From Blastobasis lacticolella (taxonomy: Eukaryota; Arthropoda; Insecta; Lepidoptera; Blastobasidae), in assembly GCA_905147135.1 (NCBI GenBank), contig LR990041.1, positions 11,593,907 to 11,657,906 of the forward strand: DNA of 64,000 nt, in the 5' to 3' direction. The position numbers and the translations under genes are program-made. The notes under the pieces were generated by a model. It was given only the letters and a program-made list of their open reading frames with translations. It did no database searches and was not told the DNA's origin. Positions 22,677 through 35,372 of this stretch are shown piece by piece; positions within the stretch are counted from its first letter, which is position 1; the number at the start of each line of letters is the position of its first letter.

Positions 22677-25001
22677 GACGAGATAAAATGTAATAATAAT
22701 TAAGGCTCAGCAGCATTTCACAAAGACGCACGCCTTAGCATCGAGTATGGAGCACACAGCGCTGAAAATGTACACCTGAAGTCTGTGCTCGCTTTTGCAT
22801 TAACGAATGCGGAAGCGGCGCTGTGCACACACCCCCCGCCCCGCCCGCCCCGCCGCCCGCAGCCGTCCGCCCGGCCCGCCCGGCCCGTGCGTTCATTACT
22901 TCCACGCGGCGACCAACAATTCACGTTTGCTTTCCGCCACACAATCTACGCCACCAGACAGACTGCCCCACTCCATGCACGGCCCAAGCACCCACTCGAA
23001 TAATAAAGATGCTGCAATTAACCGTGCCGTCCTGAAAAAGAGGAAACTAAGTGAAGCTATCTCCGCCTGAATGGAGGTAATGCCACGCGAGCACTCGGAG
23101 AGCGAATGAAAGAAACGTAGTCGGGACGAGCGGCTTGTTGAAATAGAGGGTAGGTAAATGTCAACTGCGGAATAAAAACAGTCAACAGATAAATGCAAAC
23201 GATAAACACGCGAGCAAACTGAAAAGACGCCGGTTGAAAGCGCATGTTGACACATCTCAAACACGGAAAATGACTTTCCGCGCGAATTCGCAAGGTAACA
23301 CGATGGCGCCGTTTCAATAGTAAAGCTCCGAGAGACATAGAAATCAATAAACTGTCCGCACTAAATTTGCGCCGGCCCATAAAATATTCAATTACGCATA
23401 AGCACACATTTGCTAAGGCCAACAACGACCACGCGGCACCCCCATTAAAGACGCCTAAGGGCCATTTAATCGGTCAGTGGATGTAAATTCGGCGGTCCCA
23501 AAACAAATATCCCGAAACTAATAAGGAAACGAAATATGTAAATGGTCTGCCATATTGTTTCACAAGTGAAATCTTCCTTTAATCTTATAACAAATCCGTG
23601 TCCAAATGGCCGGTCGGGCGAATTTGAATACTGGAGTAATAGGGGTTCGGGAGGGTCAGGCGGCGAGCGCCGAGGAGCCGGCAATGTATGCAAGACACGC
23701 ACGGCGGAGATAGCGGCCGTAATGTTGTCCTATGCACATATTGCATCAAATTAGTTGTCGACTTGTAAACAAGGAGCAGGAAAGTAAGGCCGCTAAGACG
23801 TCGTCGGTGGGTAGTTTGCATGGATATGAGAGCGGCAATATGGGGCTCCGCAGCTGCTGGCCGTACTCATTAAGATGTTTTATGGTCGGCCCGCCGGACC
23901 GTGTTGCCAATTTAAGATATTTCTATGCGGGACGGCACTACGTTAGTTCGGCTTCCGATTAGGGGATTAAGGTGGTCCTTTAAAGCATTAGTGCGGTAAT
24001 TATTGCGGCGCCCATTATGCGGTTGGCATTGCGCGGCGCTCCCTCGGCGACACTGCGGGGATAACACGAGATAACTTAGCAATATCAATTAGCTCGTTTC
24101 AAACTAAAACAATAATAACAAGCGGTGGCACTGCATAACGATATTAGTTACATATATCCACAAACGCGCATTCTGCTGTAATCAGTCTGTGACATCTGCA
24201 TAAAATGGCGGCAGAAAATCAACAATGCAAAAAACGAAGCTCAAACAAATTTCGTCGATCGCACACCTATTTCCCGCACAGCAAGTAAATCAAAGGGTGT
24301 TGAAACTTTACGCCCACTTAAAGCCGGACACTGTAATAAAACGTTCGAACTTCGTCGACCCTGGACATCAAATGGCCACCCCTTCTCGCATTTGGTCCGG
24401 GACAAAATTAAAACTTTGCAGATTTCATCGCACACGGATACAATGTATGATTTATTGAGAGACGGCTCTAGTAAACTTTTTACCAATTACGATTTTATGG
24501 ACTAACACGAAACATGAATGTTTTTTTTATTAGAAGTACCTATCTGTTTTGGAACCGTTTACAGTATGTACCTACTAATTGATCATCATCATTGGCCTTA
24601 AACATCTATTGTAGATGATTTAAACAGCGGCATCATTGTGTACTAGTTGATACAAGAAAAGTAATCTATAATTGCATAAATGTATACTGAGATGCACCTT
24701 TAACCACGGGAGCTGCTGGAACTCCCACAAACTACAAAGTTACCGAGCCTTAAACACAGTACAACTTGCCTTTTGAACCGTTCAAACTGGACCAAGTTTC
24801 CAGTAATCGCAACCCGCTATCGAGTTACATTCAGGTGTTCCACGACGGGAGAGACGGCGGACTTAAGACCTCCAACTACTAAGGTGCGTTGTTTAGCAAG
24901 CTCTAGAAATTGCATTAGTTGTGTAACTTGAAAATAATTTAATTACTAAAACGTTTCTAAAAGTTTACATTTTACTGTATAACATAGAATGTATTGTATT
25001 T

Positions 25002-25110
25002 TTAGGGGTTTGTCCAAATCTCGCGAACGCGCCTCGAATGCGGCAGTTGCAGTCGCCGCGCGCGAGCCGTTGCTGCAACTGCGCATTTGTGAGATTTGGA
25101 CGTACCCTTA
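25002..25110. mobile_element. Foldback MITE-like element, copy 1
   Basis: Outer arms: left ...gtccaaatctcgcgaa, right ...tgtgagatttggac, pairing over about 30 bp with mismatches. An inner perfect pair gcagttgcag (25043-25052) and ctgcaactgc (25073-25082) sits in a CG-rich centre. The whole 109 bp could fold into one cruciform. A related, more degraded copy lies at 59383-59475. Confidence 0.65.
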
Positions 25111-28100
25111 GAAATCATACTCAATACAAGTTAACTTAAATATAAATTATAAGTTTGACTTTCTTCTTAATTTTCTTTAGTCTTGATTAATATGAATGTT
25201 TACTTGTATTGTAAGCTTTTTTGGTTCAGTTTACATATGATTAAATATGGACATTCACATTGATGCAAGGGATTTAAGAGACCAGTTCTTGGCAGTACGT
25301 GCATACATCCTGTCACCCTATGAGGTGACAGCTGTAGTACGTAGTTTGACAGTAATTTATTGTTGCAAGAGTAGTAGTTCCTTTTCACGACTTCATAACA
25401 TAGTTTAAGTTCCGCAGCGGAGCACGGATGAAACTCTTCTCATCAGTCGTGCAATAGGGCATAGGAGCCATGAAATACATTGCTCAATTCTAAACGTGAG
25501 GGTGAGGAACCGGCAACGGGAATAGGCGACGTGTTGCCAAGTGCTGACCAATAACCAGACACCGGTTACTGCCACGGCCGACGCCAATAATTACAGATGA
25601 GACTCGCCACGCTTTGAAACACAACACTTCACTGAATTAACCAAACTTGGAAGGTATCCGAATGTAAAGAGCTCATCCGAAACCCCACTCTGTCCGGTCT
25701 CAACCCTTCGTCTTTTACCTACTTACTCCCCGGGTCCAACGTCGCGTCGGTACCTTCAAATTACGAATGTAATTTGTTATGAGCACTGAAATTTGTCGAG
25801 ACTCAGTTACAACTTGTAAACACGAGTATAACCGGAGAGAATTAATTGTTTCCCAAAGCTGCGATTCGACCGAACGTGCCCCTGATTAACTAACTGCACG
25901 GGTCGGCTCGCACCGAGGGTTATTAAATAATTTATTGTCTAGCAACTATTCGCAGGGGCACTGCTCGTACGATCCGTTAAGATTCTGCTAAGTCCCGGAG
26001 TATTGCCGGAGTCTGCGAAACTTAAATTAAAACAAGAAGTGATTGTTGCGAGCCTTAAGACTTTATAATTGATTGTGAACTTTATTTAAATTTTAGTTAG
26101 TATGCAAGATCAACGGTTTCACTTATATGCGCTCTAAAAATTGTAATTCCAGTTGAAGGTACCTATTATTTCATGTGGTGACTACAGACGATACCTAAAT
26201 TGAGTGTGGATGGAACCTTTTGGCAGCTTTTATTGTTCGCTTTGGCTGTCGGGCGCAAATTACGCGCGCTGCCCATTCACGCTCAAAAATCACTCCCAAT
26301 CGAGTCAAGTGGGACAAAATAAAAGGCGAATTCATCACGGGGGTGCGAATCGCATCCCCCGGCGGGAAACCAAGCCGGGAAACGTATGTCCGGTCCATTT
26401 GTAAACACTAACAGGTGCCGACAGCTTTTTGACAGTGTATTATATTAAATGGTCCGTGCGATTGTTGGTGAATCGGAACCAATTGCGATCAAAGGAGGGA
26501 AGGAAATTCTATTAGGAGTGATGAATTAAGTAAACTGTGGGCAGTGCGCGCACGAGAGCATAAATATTTATTTTCCGCGGAGCACTGCGATTTTCAATAA
26601 CCGATAAAAATGCACATAACTTTTTTGAAACATCAATTAAATAAAAAGCATTTTGCAGTATTTTAATTTTTTACCATTTAATAAAATAGAGTGCGCGTAT
26701 CGAGCGTATGCATTTTTAAGAACCACTACAGTGAAATATTTAGAGGATGAAAGTAATGCCATGTTTAATATAGTATACAACATTATTATGGTGTTACCGG
26801 GGCTTGTTTCATAACAGTATTAGCTCAAAATATTAGTTAAAAACATTAGAACGTGCTCTAAAAGTTCTTAGGTAGGTACGCATATTTTGAACTGATGTTA
26901 ACTATGAGTTAGACAAATACCTAAGAATTAAAATTCCTCGTAAGTACTGAAATACCTATTAGTGAGCTGCGTATTCCAAATAAACACTCAATGCTGGTAA
27001 TGAGAACTGCTCGTCTCGTAATAACACATGGGCAAGATAAACAAGCAAACGAATTCACGATAAAAAGCAATAAGTCGATAAACCGACTGGGCTCAAGCAT
27101 AAAGCGTCTGTTTGCTACCGACGAGAGTATAAATGGAATCATCTTTCACGGCTCGCCGCCAGAACAGACGAAAACAGCGATTGATTTTATTGACGAAGCA
27201 CCGAGCCGGAATTAATTTTGCGTACCGGGTGAGGAGGGCCAAAATGGAAACGAAAGCGAATTAGGTAACGTCGGGTGCATGACAACAGCACCCGATATTT
27301 TTCAATTCAAATTGTGCAATGAGATTATGTGGATATAGTCTAGAGCTTTGTAAAGGCAATTATTTTGGAGTCTAAGGTGACTTTGACCACATTATTTGAA
27401 AGTAATGTAGGTGATTCGACTCTATCCAACTTCGTGCAAGATAGTAGTTTCTAAATATGATATTGGCACCAACATGCGATATCCTGCAATCAAACTGAGT
27501 ACGGCTTCACTGGTCTGCTACTCGTGTGTGGTCTCGCAGTAAACAAAGATCTTAATGATCGCACACCGTCCAACGTAAACAATTTATTAGCCCGCAATCG
27601 ACACAGACGTTACAATCGATTCGTGCATTCGATGTACCGATACATATTGTTCGGTGAATTGTTCAGTGTCCAATGCTTCTCGGTTTGCAGACGTATCGAT
27701 TCTTAATTGCCTTGTATGAGACGCTCGTGACATTCTTTTCGCAATCGTCTTTTTATTGATCTTCTGTGTGACATTTAGTTCATTCCACAGTTTAGAGGTA
27801 ACTTTGGTTTATCAACAGCAGCTCCGAGATCAATATGAGATTTAGCGAAGGCTTCGGATGCGATCTACGAGCCTCGAGTTAAATCATTATTGAATTTCCT
27901 GCGTCCGGAGGCAGCTGTCTAGGGCCCTACAAGAGGCGTTCCATGCAAATCTGATTATTGTTAGAAATCTTGAGCTGATACCATAGCTTAGTTTCCACAA
28001 ATTTTAAAGTTTATGTAATGGGATAGATAAATAATTTCTACTTACACCGCATTTATTAAAAGCCCTGTCGAATTCGATATCTTAAAATCTGGTGTAGTGC

Positions 28101-28689
28101 CGCCAACAACAAACGGAAGAAAATTTCACCCCCCGACTCATTCTCACCCCGATAAGTCGGCGCAAACTCCTGTTTTTGTTTGTTTCTATAATTAAAGCGC
28201 GACTTTAAACTTCCAATAATGATTAACCAACTCAGTGTTACTTTTCCGGAATCAGATTTGTTGCGGATTGTTTCCCGGACTAATTTGCTTGGAGTTGTAT
28301 TTCTGGGATTACTGACTTACCAAAACAAATTTCCTATTCCTTCTTAATGATCATTTAGGTGCTCTGCCGTAGGGAACTTTTAACACATTTTTATTTATTT
28401 TTGAATTGCAAGGAATTATTTGACAATACAAGAAGTTGTTTTAAAAGGGTATAATGTAAATGTCTATAATATATTTTAACTGAGTATCTTTTGGCCCCAC
28501 TTCTTCCGTGTGGACATCAAGTTTATTTTCTCTGATTAAACTCCTTTCTTGATAACAAACAAAACTATTCTTAGCGGCTTAGCTATCTGCAGGCCCGATT
28601 TCGGCAAATCCGTCGGTTCATCTGTCAGTCGGTCAACTTATCCTTTTAAATATTTAGATTTAAATAAATAGCTGTTACTCTTACTATCC

Positions 28690-28830
28690 GTACTTCATCC
28701 TCATCCAGTGCTCTTATCCGACGTGGGGTCAACTTTCTTCCATTTGGCATATCGAGATATTGGCGAGGGCACTCCTCTCACCCGCATGTCGTCATTTACA
28801 CAGTCCACCTATGAGTCAGTCTCTATTCGG
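28690..28830 (+). repeat. Possible dispersed repeat fragment
   Basis: Contains ccgacgtggggtcaactttc and ggcgagggcactcctctcac, phrases I recall from dispersed lepidopteran repeats. No internal proof in this window (single copy here). Confidence 0.25.
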
Positions 28831-31800
28831 TGCAGTGCAGTCTATGATGCGCATACAAAATCACGAATACGCCTGGTGATCAAAGTTACCAACAGACTGT
28901 ACCTACTCGTACTCCTAATATGAACTTTACTTTTGTTTACAGACAATGTGTGGTGCATGGCGAGTCCTGGCCCACGGTGGGCGTCCGGCGGGCGCGCAGC
29001 CGGCTCGCTAGTCACAACGCTCCGGTGGGCAAATTTGAAACTGTGCTCAAATTTTACTAACGTTTCGTTGCTATAGCCCACACGGCACGGATACACTGGG
29101 CTCGGAAGTGATTGCTCTAAGGGTAAGTTGTTTTAAGTTTACTATTGTAAAAGTTACGGGTTTACTTTTTTCTTTGCTAAGAAAATTGTATTTCATGTTA
29201 TTATTTTTGTAATCTATACATTATACAAACGGGAATGTGGCTGATGAGCCAGTCTGCAAAGGAAATAATAGTACCCAGTCTTAAAAACGTAATATTTGTC
29301 TACAGCGGTTTCTTAGATACTCTATCACATGCGAGCACTGCGAAAGGATTTGAAACGGGGTACAAGCTTTGAATTTGTAGATAACTATGACAAGTCGACT
29401 GGTCAACAAATTTAGAAATAGACATAAACATTTTGAAAAAATTATTCAATTAGATAATGATAAACAATTCAGTCCTCTTGCTATATCGTGTTTGATTAGC
29501 GAAATGCAGCAAGCAAGTCTCGGGTTACCGACACGGTGCGCAGTCGCTTGTGGCTAAATCGACAATCCGCTCGTGGCGAAGGCGACGCGACCACCGCCGC
29601 GCGCGCAGCTGACCTCCATTAGCGACCTAACTACGTCAGCTAAACACAATAGGGGACAAATTAAACCCCACACCTACAAAATAATTAAAAATGGAGAACC
29701 TACAGAGTTGCCAAAAAAAAAACCCAATACAAAACATGATCAGTAATTATAAAGTTCATTACCTCACCGGGCTCACCAAAACTTTACTTTATCTTCTTCT
29801 CACAACGAGAAAACACAATATACACAGAAACCTGTTCTAACAATTTCACATAACAATCATAAATTCTAATTTAGCGTGTTCGCGGATCTTGTTACCACCT
29901 TGCCTTCGGTTTCATTGTATGTTACTCCCAAGACATCGCAGCCCCACAAAACGCGTATACAAAATTAATTAGGCAAAATCTTGGGGTCTTGTAATATTTT
30001 ATTATTATTTCCGCTGCTTCGCAGGATTTTATTAGCGCGTTATATTTATTGCTTTTCTCGTGTAATGAATCTGAATGGGGTCTTGATTAGCATCGTTCGT
30101 GTATGTGTGAGCTCTCTTTGGCTGTAGGTTGTAATTACAGTAGTAGTAATTACAAGGTTGGTAATATTGTGAAACCTTCGTCGGCTTTCCGTTTCGTTAT
30201 CTCACTACCAATGATGATGGTTTGTTAAATTAAACGTCGTGTGCGCAACTCCTACAGTCTTGATTACTGCCGCCTATCCGCTGCTAGTTTTACTTTTAAT
30301 TTATTCTTAGTAATTCCCTTGGGCCCGAGACCACATCTCCACTTACCGTATTTTACATTAAGGCGAGTGCGTTGTTGCGAATCTCCCCACAAAGGAATTA
30401 ACAGAAGTATAATAAGATCTAAGTGTCCGTGCCATTCCTGATAAGGCGTGCGTCGACACCGGCTTAGGCTAGCTTAAAAAGGTGGTCAATCTGCGGAGCG
30501 CCAGCGACGCGGGCCAACATCGGTTTCTACTTAACGGTGAGTTGTGTAATGCCACGCTTTGCGATTGGGAATCCTCAATACAATCGGAGCAAAATTTAAT
30601 CATGTCTTTATAAGGTACATAGGTATTTCTTGCATTTCGGCTGGGTACTACGATGGGTGATCTAATTTTAAAAAGAGTACAATAACGATATATCTTTATG
30701 CGTTGCGGCGAAGTTGATCGCGCGGGTGGGTATCGAGTGCAATCCGCATCCGATTGGCGCGAGGGCGACCGGCCGCCGCAGTCGGCTAAATCTAATCATT
30801 TGCATTAGCCACGCGCCCGCGCACTCATACTGCGCTTCATTTCACGAGAACATCGGGCTCCACGGTTTCGTTGCATTGCAACTCGAGCGTGAACCTTCAT
30901 GGATCAGTACCTAGCTAGCCTATATTATATTGAGACATTAGCCTCTGGTACGGTATGCCAATAAGCAAGTCTTTCGTGTTGATATATGTATTATACAGTA
31001 GACGTAATACTGAAGCGACCGCGAGGATATCCCTTCATTGACGTGTCCTGCATTCCCCCGCAGGAGGTGTCACATCGGTAAATGCGTCACGTAGCGGATG
31101 CCAGAGCCTCCGTTCTAAGAACTGAGAGTAATCTCTGAGGCGAAGTCGCCATGATTTACGGATCGCCTCACTAAACGGATTCAGGGGCTCGAGCGATAAA
31201 ACAAAAAACAATGTTTAGAAATAATTTTATTAACAGTCCATAAGACAAAAATATCCATTGAACTCTATCAGGTAGATCGCAATTAGTTAGCTACAATACC
31301 CAGTATAGGTGCCAAGTAAACCTGCAAAATAAACAATCTGACAGCAGCTGAACTAAGTATCGATTAACGTCGACTGCAGCAAAAATAGCAACTCCCACCG
31401 AAAATAAGACGTTTTAACGAAGCGGCCCATCGGATGGGTTGAAACAATTTTTCCTCGGCCACAGCCGAGCCTCAGGCAAAAAAGCAACGACCAAACCGCC
31501 GGCGGAACGTTCAAGTGTAAATATTTACCTCGGGTAGTCCACGAAAAGTTTCGTGGCGCCGATAACTTCGCACGGGGCACTTGCAAAAAATCGCAATAAA
31601 TGTTCCGATTCGACCGGCTCGGGCGGTGTGCGGTTCGCGGTGGCGAGACGCTGCGGTCGCTTTTTGCGAAACAAGACAATCGCATTCCAAATTAAAACTA
31701 CTAGAATCCGATATAATCCATCAATTTGCTGGTAAGTATTAATTAATCCGCATGGAATCCCAATGGCGTAAATGAATTCTCCTCAGGATCCGCACTTCGC

Positions 31801-32761
31801 TGGTATTCCGTCGACGAGGTCGCACGTCGCGCTGCGGTCAGGATTTGGCGTGTATCGGAAATATTTTTGATCTTTTCACTGAACTCTTTGCGGGAGGAAT
31901 CACAGGCATTTTGATTATTACTCCAATGTCATTTACGAATTCCTTCGCACTCTGTTCTGCGACCGCAGTAGGATGCGTTCAGGATGGACTTTAGCGGTAA
32001 TATGCTTTAGTTAGTAGCTGTACATGTAAAGCTTAATGGTGTCTGCATACTCGGACATTGCAATATCTAGGACAAATAGCCAGTTGGCAGCATAACTGCG
32101 TAATGGGAGTTTCCGTCGGGTCCGTACAATACACTGGTGAGATGCACAATCGACATCGCAGATTGTGTCCATTAGTGCGCTCTCCGACGTAACTAAATGC
32201 ATTACTCAGGAACACATCCCTGTATCCGGACATGTATGACATATTTTTAATAGAGTTAGGTAGTCAATGATTTTAAAAGCATTCGTTGGCCAACATAACG
32301 TTATTTAGTGAGGCATCCGACATCGATGCTATTTTGTTCTACAGTTAGGAACCGAATTTTGTTATAGCAGATAGGGGTGAGTTAATTGGCGTTTATTTAC
32401 CAATCCTAGCATGTAAACCAACCATCTTTCTAAGACTTCAGGAAGTGCCTTAAAGATTTTCGTAAGTAAGACAGTGAGTCACTGACGAAATCTATCTATT
32501 TTAGTATTAATCAAATCCAAAGTATAATAAGATGTTGTATATGTTTATTAATTTCATCTTATCCAGAGAATTTGCTCTATCTAGCATTATCAAGGGCGAA
32601 GTTATGGAGGTTTGAAAATATGATCTACCACCTCGAGAAAAGGTATGTCGGAGCTTCTTACTTTTTGTTTTCGGCCCGTCTTGGCATAAAATCTGATTTC
32701 TTTCTTGAGCAGTAACAAGCCACTGTAATATTTCATTGCGATATAATAGAAAGTTCCGATT

Positions 32762-32806
32762 CAAATTCCACGTGAATGAAGACCGCGGACAAACAGCTAG
32801 TACCTA
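32762..32806 (-). mobile_element. Short RTE-type fragment
   Basis: On the minus strand it reads ctagctgtttgtccgcggtc and cacgtggaattt, resembling the ctagcttttgcccgcgacttcg-type start of common lepidopteran retroelement 3' regions. Too short to be sure. Confidence 0.4.
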
Positions 32807-34002
32807 TTGACATTTGTGTGACAAGTGATTTCCATATTACGTAATGCCCGTTACGCTGCGGGGGTGGGCCCACAGTTGGGGTGCAAACCACACTCGGCCC
32901 AACTACAGGAACACTGACTGACTACTGACGTACGTTGATACGATTGTGCGCATGGTGAGCGATTCCATTTGAATTTGACCACTCGACTGTTGCCAGTCGC
33001 ATCTCGATAATATTTGAAATAGAAGGGTGCCTGCACTAACATTGCTCTGATAGATAGTGCCGTTAATTGAAATGGTACTAGAATTATCAATTAACTGAAT
33101 GAGGCTCTGTTGGTGTTTTGTCAGTTGCCCTAATGGCTCACATGGAGGGCGGAGGCATTTTGAAATGAAGGACAAATGAAAAGTTGTCTATGTCTCTGTG
33201 CCTCTACCTTGGAGACACAAGTTCAGCAGTGGACTTTTAGGGGCTATTGATGAAGATGTGCTAGTTCAAGAGCATGATTCCATTACCACCTTAAGAAGTA
33301 CACTACTGTGCAGTTGTTAGAAAGTTTATTTTAGAATGTCGTTAGAAAAGGGACAAAATGGAAAAGTTTTTGAAACAAAAAGAATTTGACAATCACTTTC
33401 TTGAATGGTGATCGGCACTAGGTATGCGTCCGTCAAAATAAAAAAAGTCCAATCAAAAGTTACTTAGGCAAGTATTGTTTGTAAATACGGGTGTATGGAG
33501 AAAAATCACTTCCGAAACACTCCCAACTCAGTAATGCCACTAAACAGTGGTTGCACAAACTCCTTTGACACAAGAACAACCCACTAGGCAATCGGTGCTC
33601 ACTGAGATCCCGCTACCTTTCATTACCGCCACATTTCGTTTGACACAATCATTCGCCGACTCGCCCCTATACTCGCACCAGCCATCGATAGCGCCCCATT
33701 CCGGGCATAATGTTCGCATAATTGGCGTAACATTTCCACGGAACCCTCTCAAGACGTGATGTTACGGCCTACATGTTATTTAATTACACAATCTCGAGCA
33801 CAATGCGAATTGTGCCGAATAGAGAGACTCCTTTGCGTGTCTGCGATGTGTGGAGTTGAAGACGCGGCGGGGAGGTAATGGAAAGGGTTGATAAGTAATA
33901 GCTATATTGTACCTATTGTGTACGTACGTATGTGTAAATGAACATTCATTCGGCTCGTAATTGATTTTACAAACGACATGACAGTGAGTAGTTATTATTA
34001 TG

Positions 34003-34313
34003 GTATTTCAGGCTTTTTGGAAATAATGTTAGAATTTCTAGTTGCAAATTGGTAAACACAACAAAACAATATTTATTTATGTAATACGGCGATGTAAGAA
34101 TTTTTTTAAGTTTACCTCAATTTAGCGCAAAATACTGTGAGTATACTTTTAATTTACTTTAATTTAGTACAAAAAAGTTTTATTTTGGTATTTGAGGCTT
34201 TTTATACTTAACATTTTCAGAAACTTTTGGCATAAAAGTTAGAATTTCTAGTTATAAAATGGTATACGGTAAACGTTTGTGACAATAATGCATCTATGTC
34301 TAATTTAGTACAA
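34003..34313. repeat. Diverged tandem duplication, two units of about 140-175 bp
   Basis: Unit 1 (34003-34140) and unit 2 (34177-34313) share in order: ggtattt(c/g)aggcttttt, then ttagaatttctagtt, then a tggta(a/t)ac segment, then aatttag(c/t)(g/a)caaaa. Unit 2 has extra bases after the first motif. The tttagtacaaaaaa motif also occurs just before unit 2. Origin unknown; not coding. Confidence 0.65.
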
Positions 34314-35029
34314 AAAACTGTATCCATTATAAAGTAAAATTCAGGTCATTATAATTATTAACGGAAAGGATCAAATATCTAGGACATAGATTTCGTAACT
34401 AACCCTCTTCCGCCCTAAAGGTGAGCGCATAACCGGAACGCCTCAGAACACAGGGCGAGTACTACGAAATGACCTTCCCTTCCCGGCCAACTCGTACCAC
34501 TCTCTATAACGAACGAACATGCGCCCCCTCTATACAGCGTCCCTTCCGTAAGATAGTCCGACTCAATTATAAGCGAATAAATCAAAGTGATGGGTAACTT
34601 CGCACTGTTTTAACCCTTCCTTGGAACTAACTTCCAATCCGGTTTGTTAGTAATTTACTTGGACAAATCTGTTTCAGCTAAGATGCATTAAATATCCTTC
34701 CTGTTTTCGCGATCCAATGTTACTTAAGTAATGCTTAAACGTAATAGCTTCAATGTAATGGGTTTCATAATAGTTTCAATCCTATTCTAATGAAATAGAT
34801 CGATACCAGATTTAATGCCGGAGCTCACTACGCTGTAACTGTTTTATCAATTAATTACCGGTATATTTCAATGCAGTATCATCCCTATTTAAATGGAAGC
34901 GTGTGTACATTACGAGCGCGCTAGATTTCGATACGATACTAGACCATTCAATGCGGTGTCTATTATGGATGCCCGCTAGGGGCGTCCGCCGGTTTTGTTT
35001 TTAGATTTGCGGTACCGTTACTGAAATAT

Positions 35030-35232
35030 TAACTAGTGGACACGGTGCGACTTCGTTCGCGTACGCCTTCTTTACCCGTACATACCCTTTTATCTTGCTT
35101 ATAAACCTTCTTCTGGAATCACTCTATCTATTGTTGAAAATCGCATTAAAATCCGTTGCGTCGTTTAAAAGATCTAAGCGTTCATAGGGACAGACGGCGG
35201 AATGCGACTTTGTTTTATACTATGTATTGATA
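35030..35232 (+). mobile_element. RTE-type LINE 3' fragment
   Basis: Reads ctagtggacacggtgcgact, then gcattaaaatccgttgcgtc and agggacagacggcggaatgc ga, ending ttttatactatgta. This order matches a common lepidopteran retroelement 3' region. No coding part remains. Confidence 0.65.
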
Positions 35233-35340
35233 AGGCGATTTATTTAAAGAAATTTAGTACATTCGTTTAGACATAGGTGTTCTCGCAACTCGACGGACCT
35301 AGCACCTATTTCACGTGGAAATAATCTTTTCAATATTGAA

Positions 35341-35372
35341 ATTAGTAGATACTCATGTGAGTATCTACTAAT
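35341..35372. repeat. Perfect 15-bp-arm palindrome
   Basis: attagtagatactca, two bases, then its exact reverse complement. An outer caatattga pair flanks it (about 35331 and 35390), which would extend the structure with a bulge. Possibly the remnant of a foldback element. Confidence 0.85.

Noticed and set aside
22896..23425. Two overlapping 122-codon minus-strand frames in the large intron
   Set aside because: No family resemblance, no exon signals; overlap of several frames suggests low stop density in a GC-richer patch.
31353..31685. 110-codon minus-strand frame
   Set aside because: No recognisable domain or splice context.
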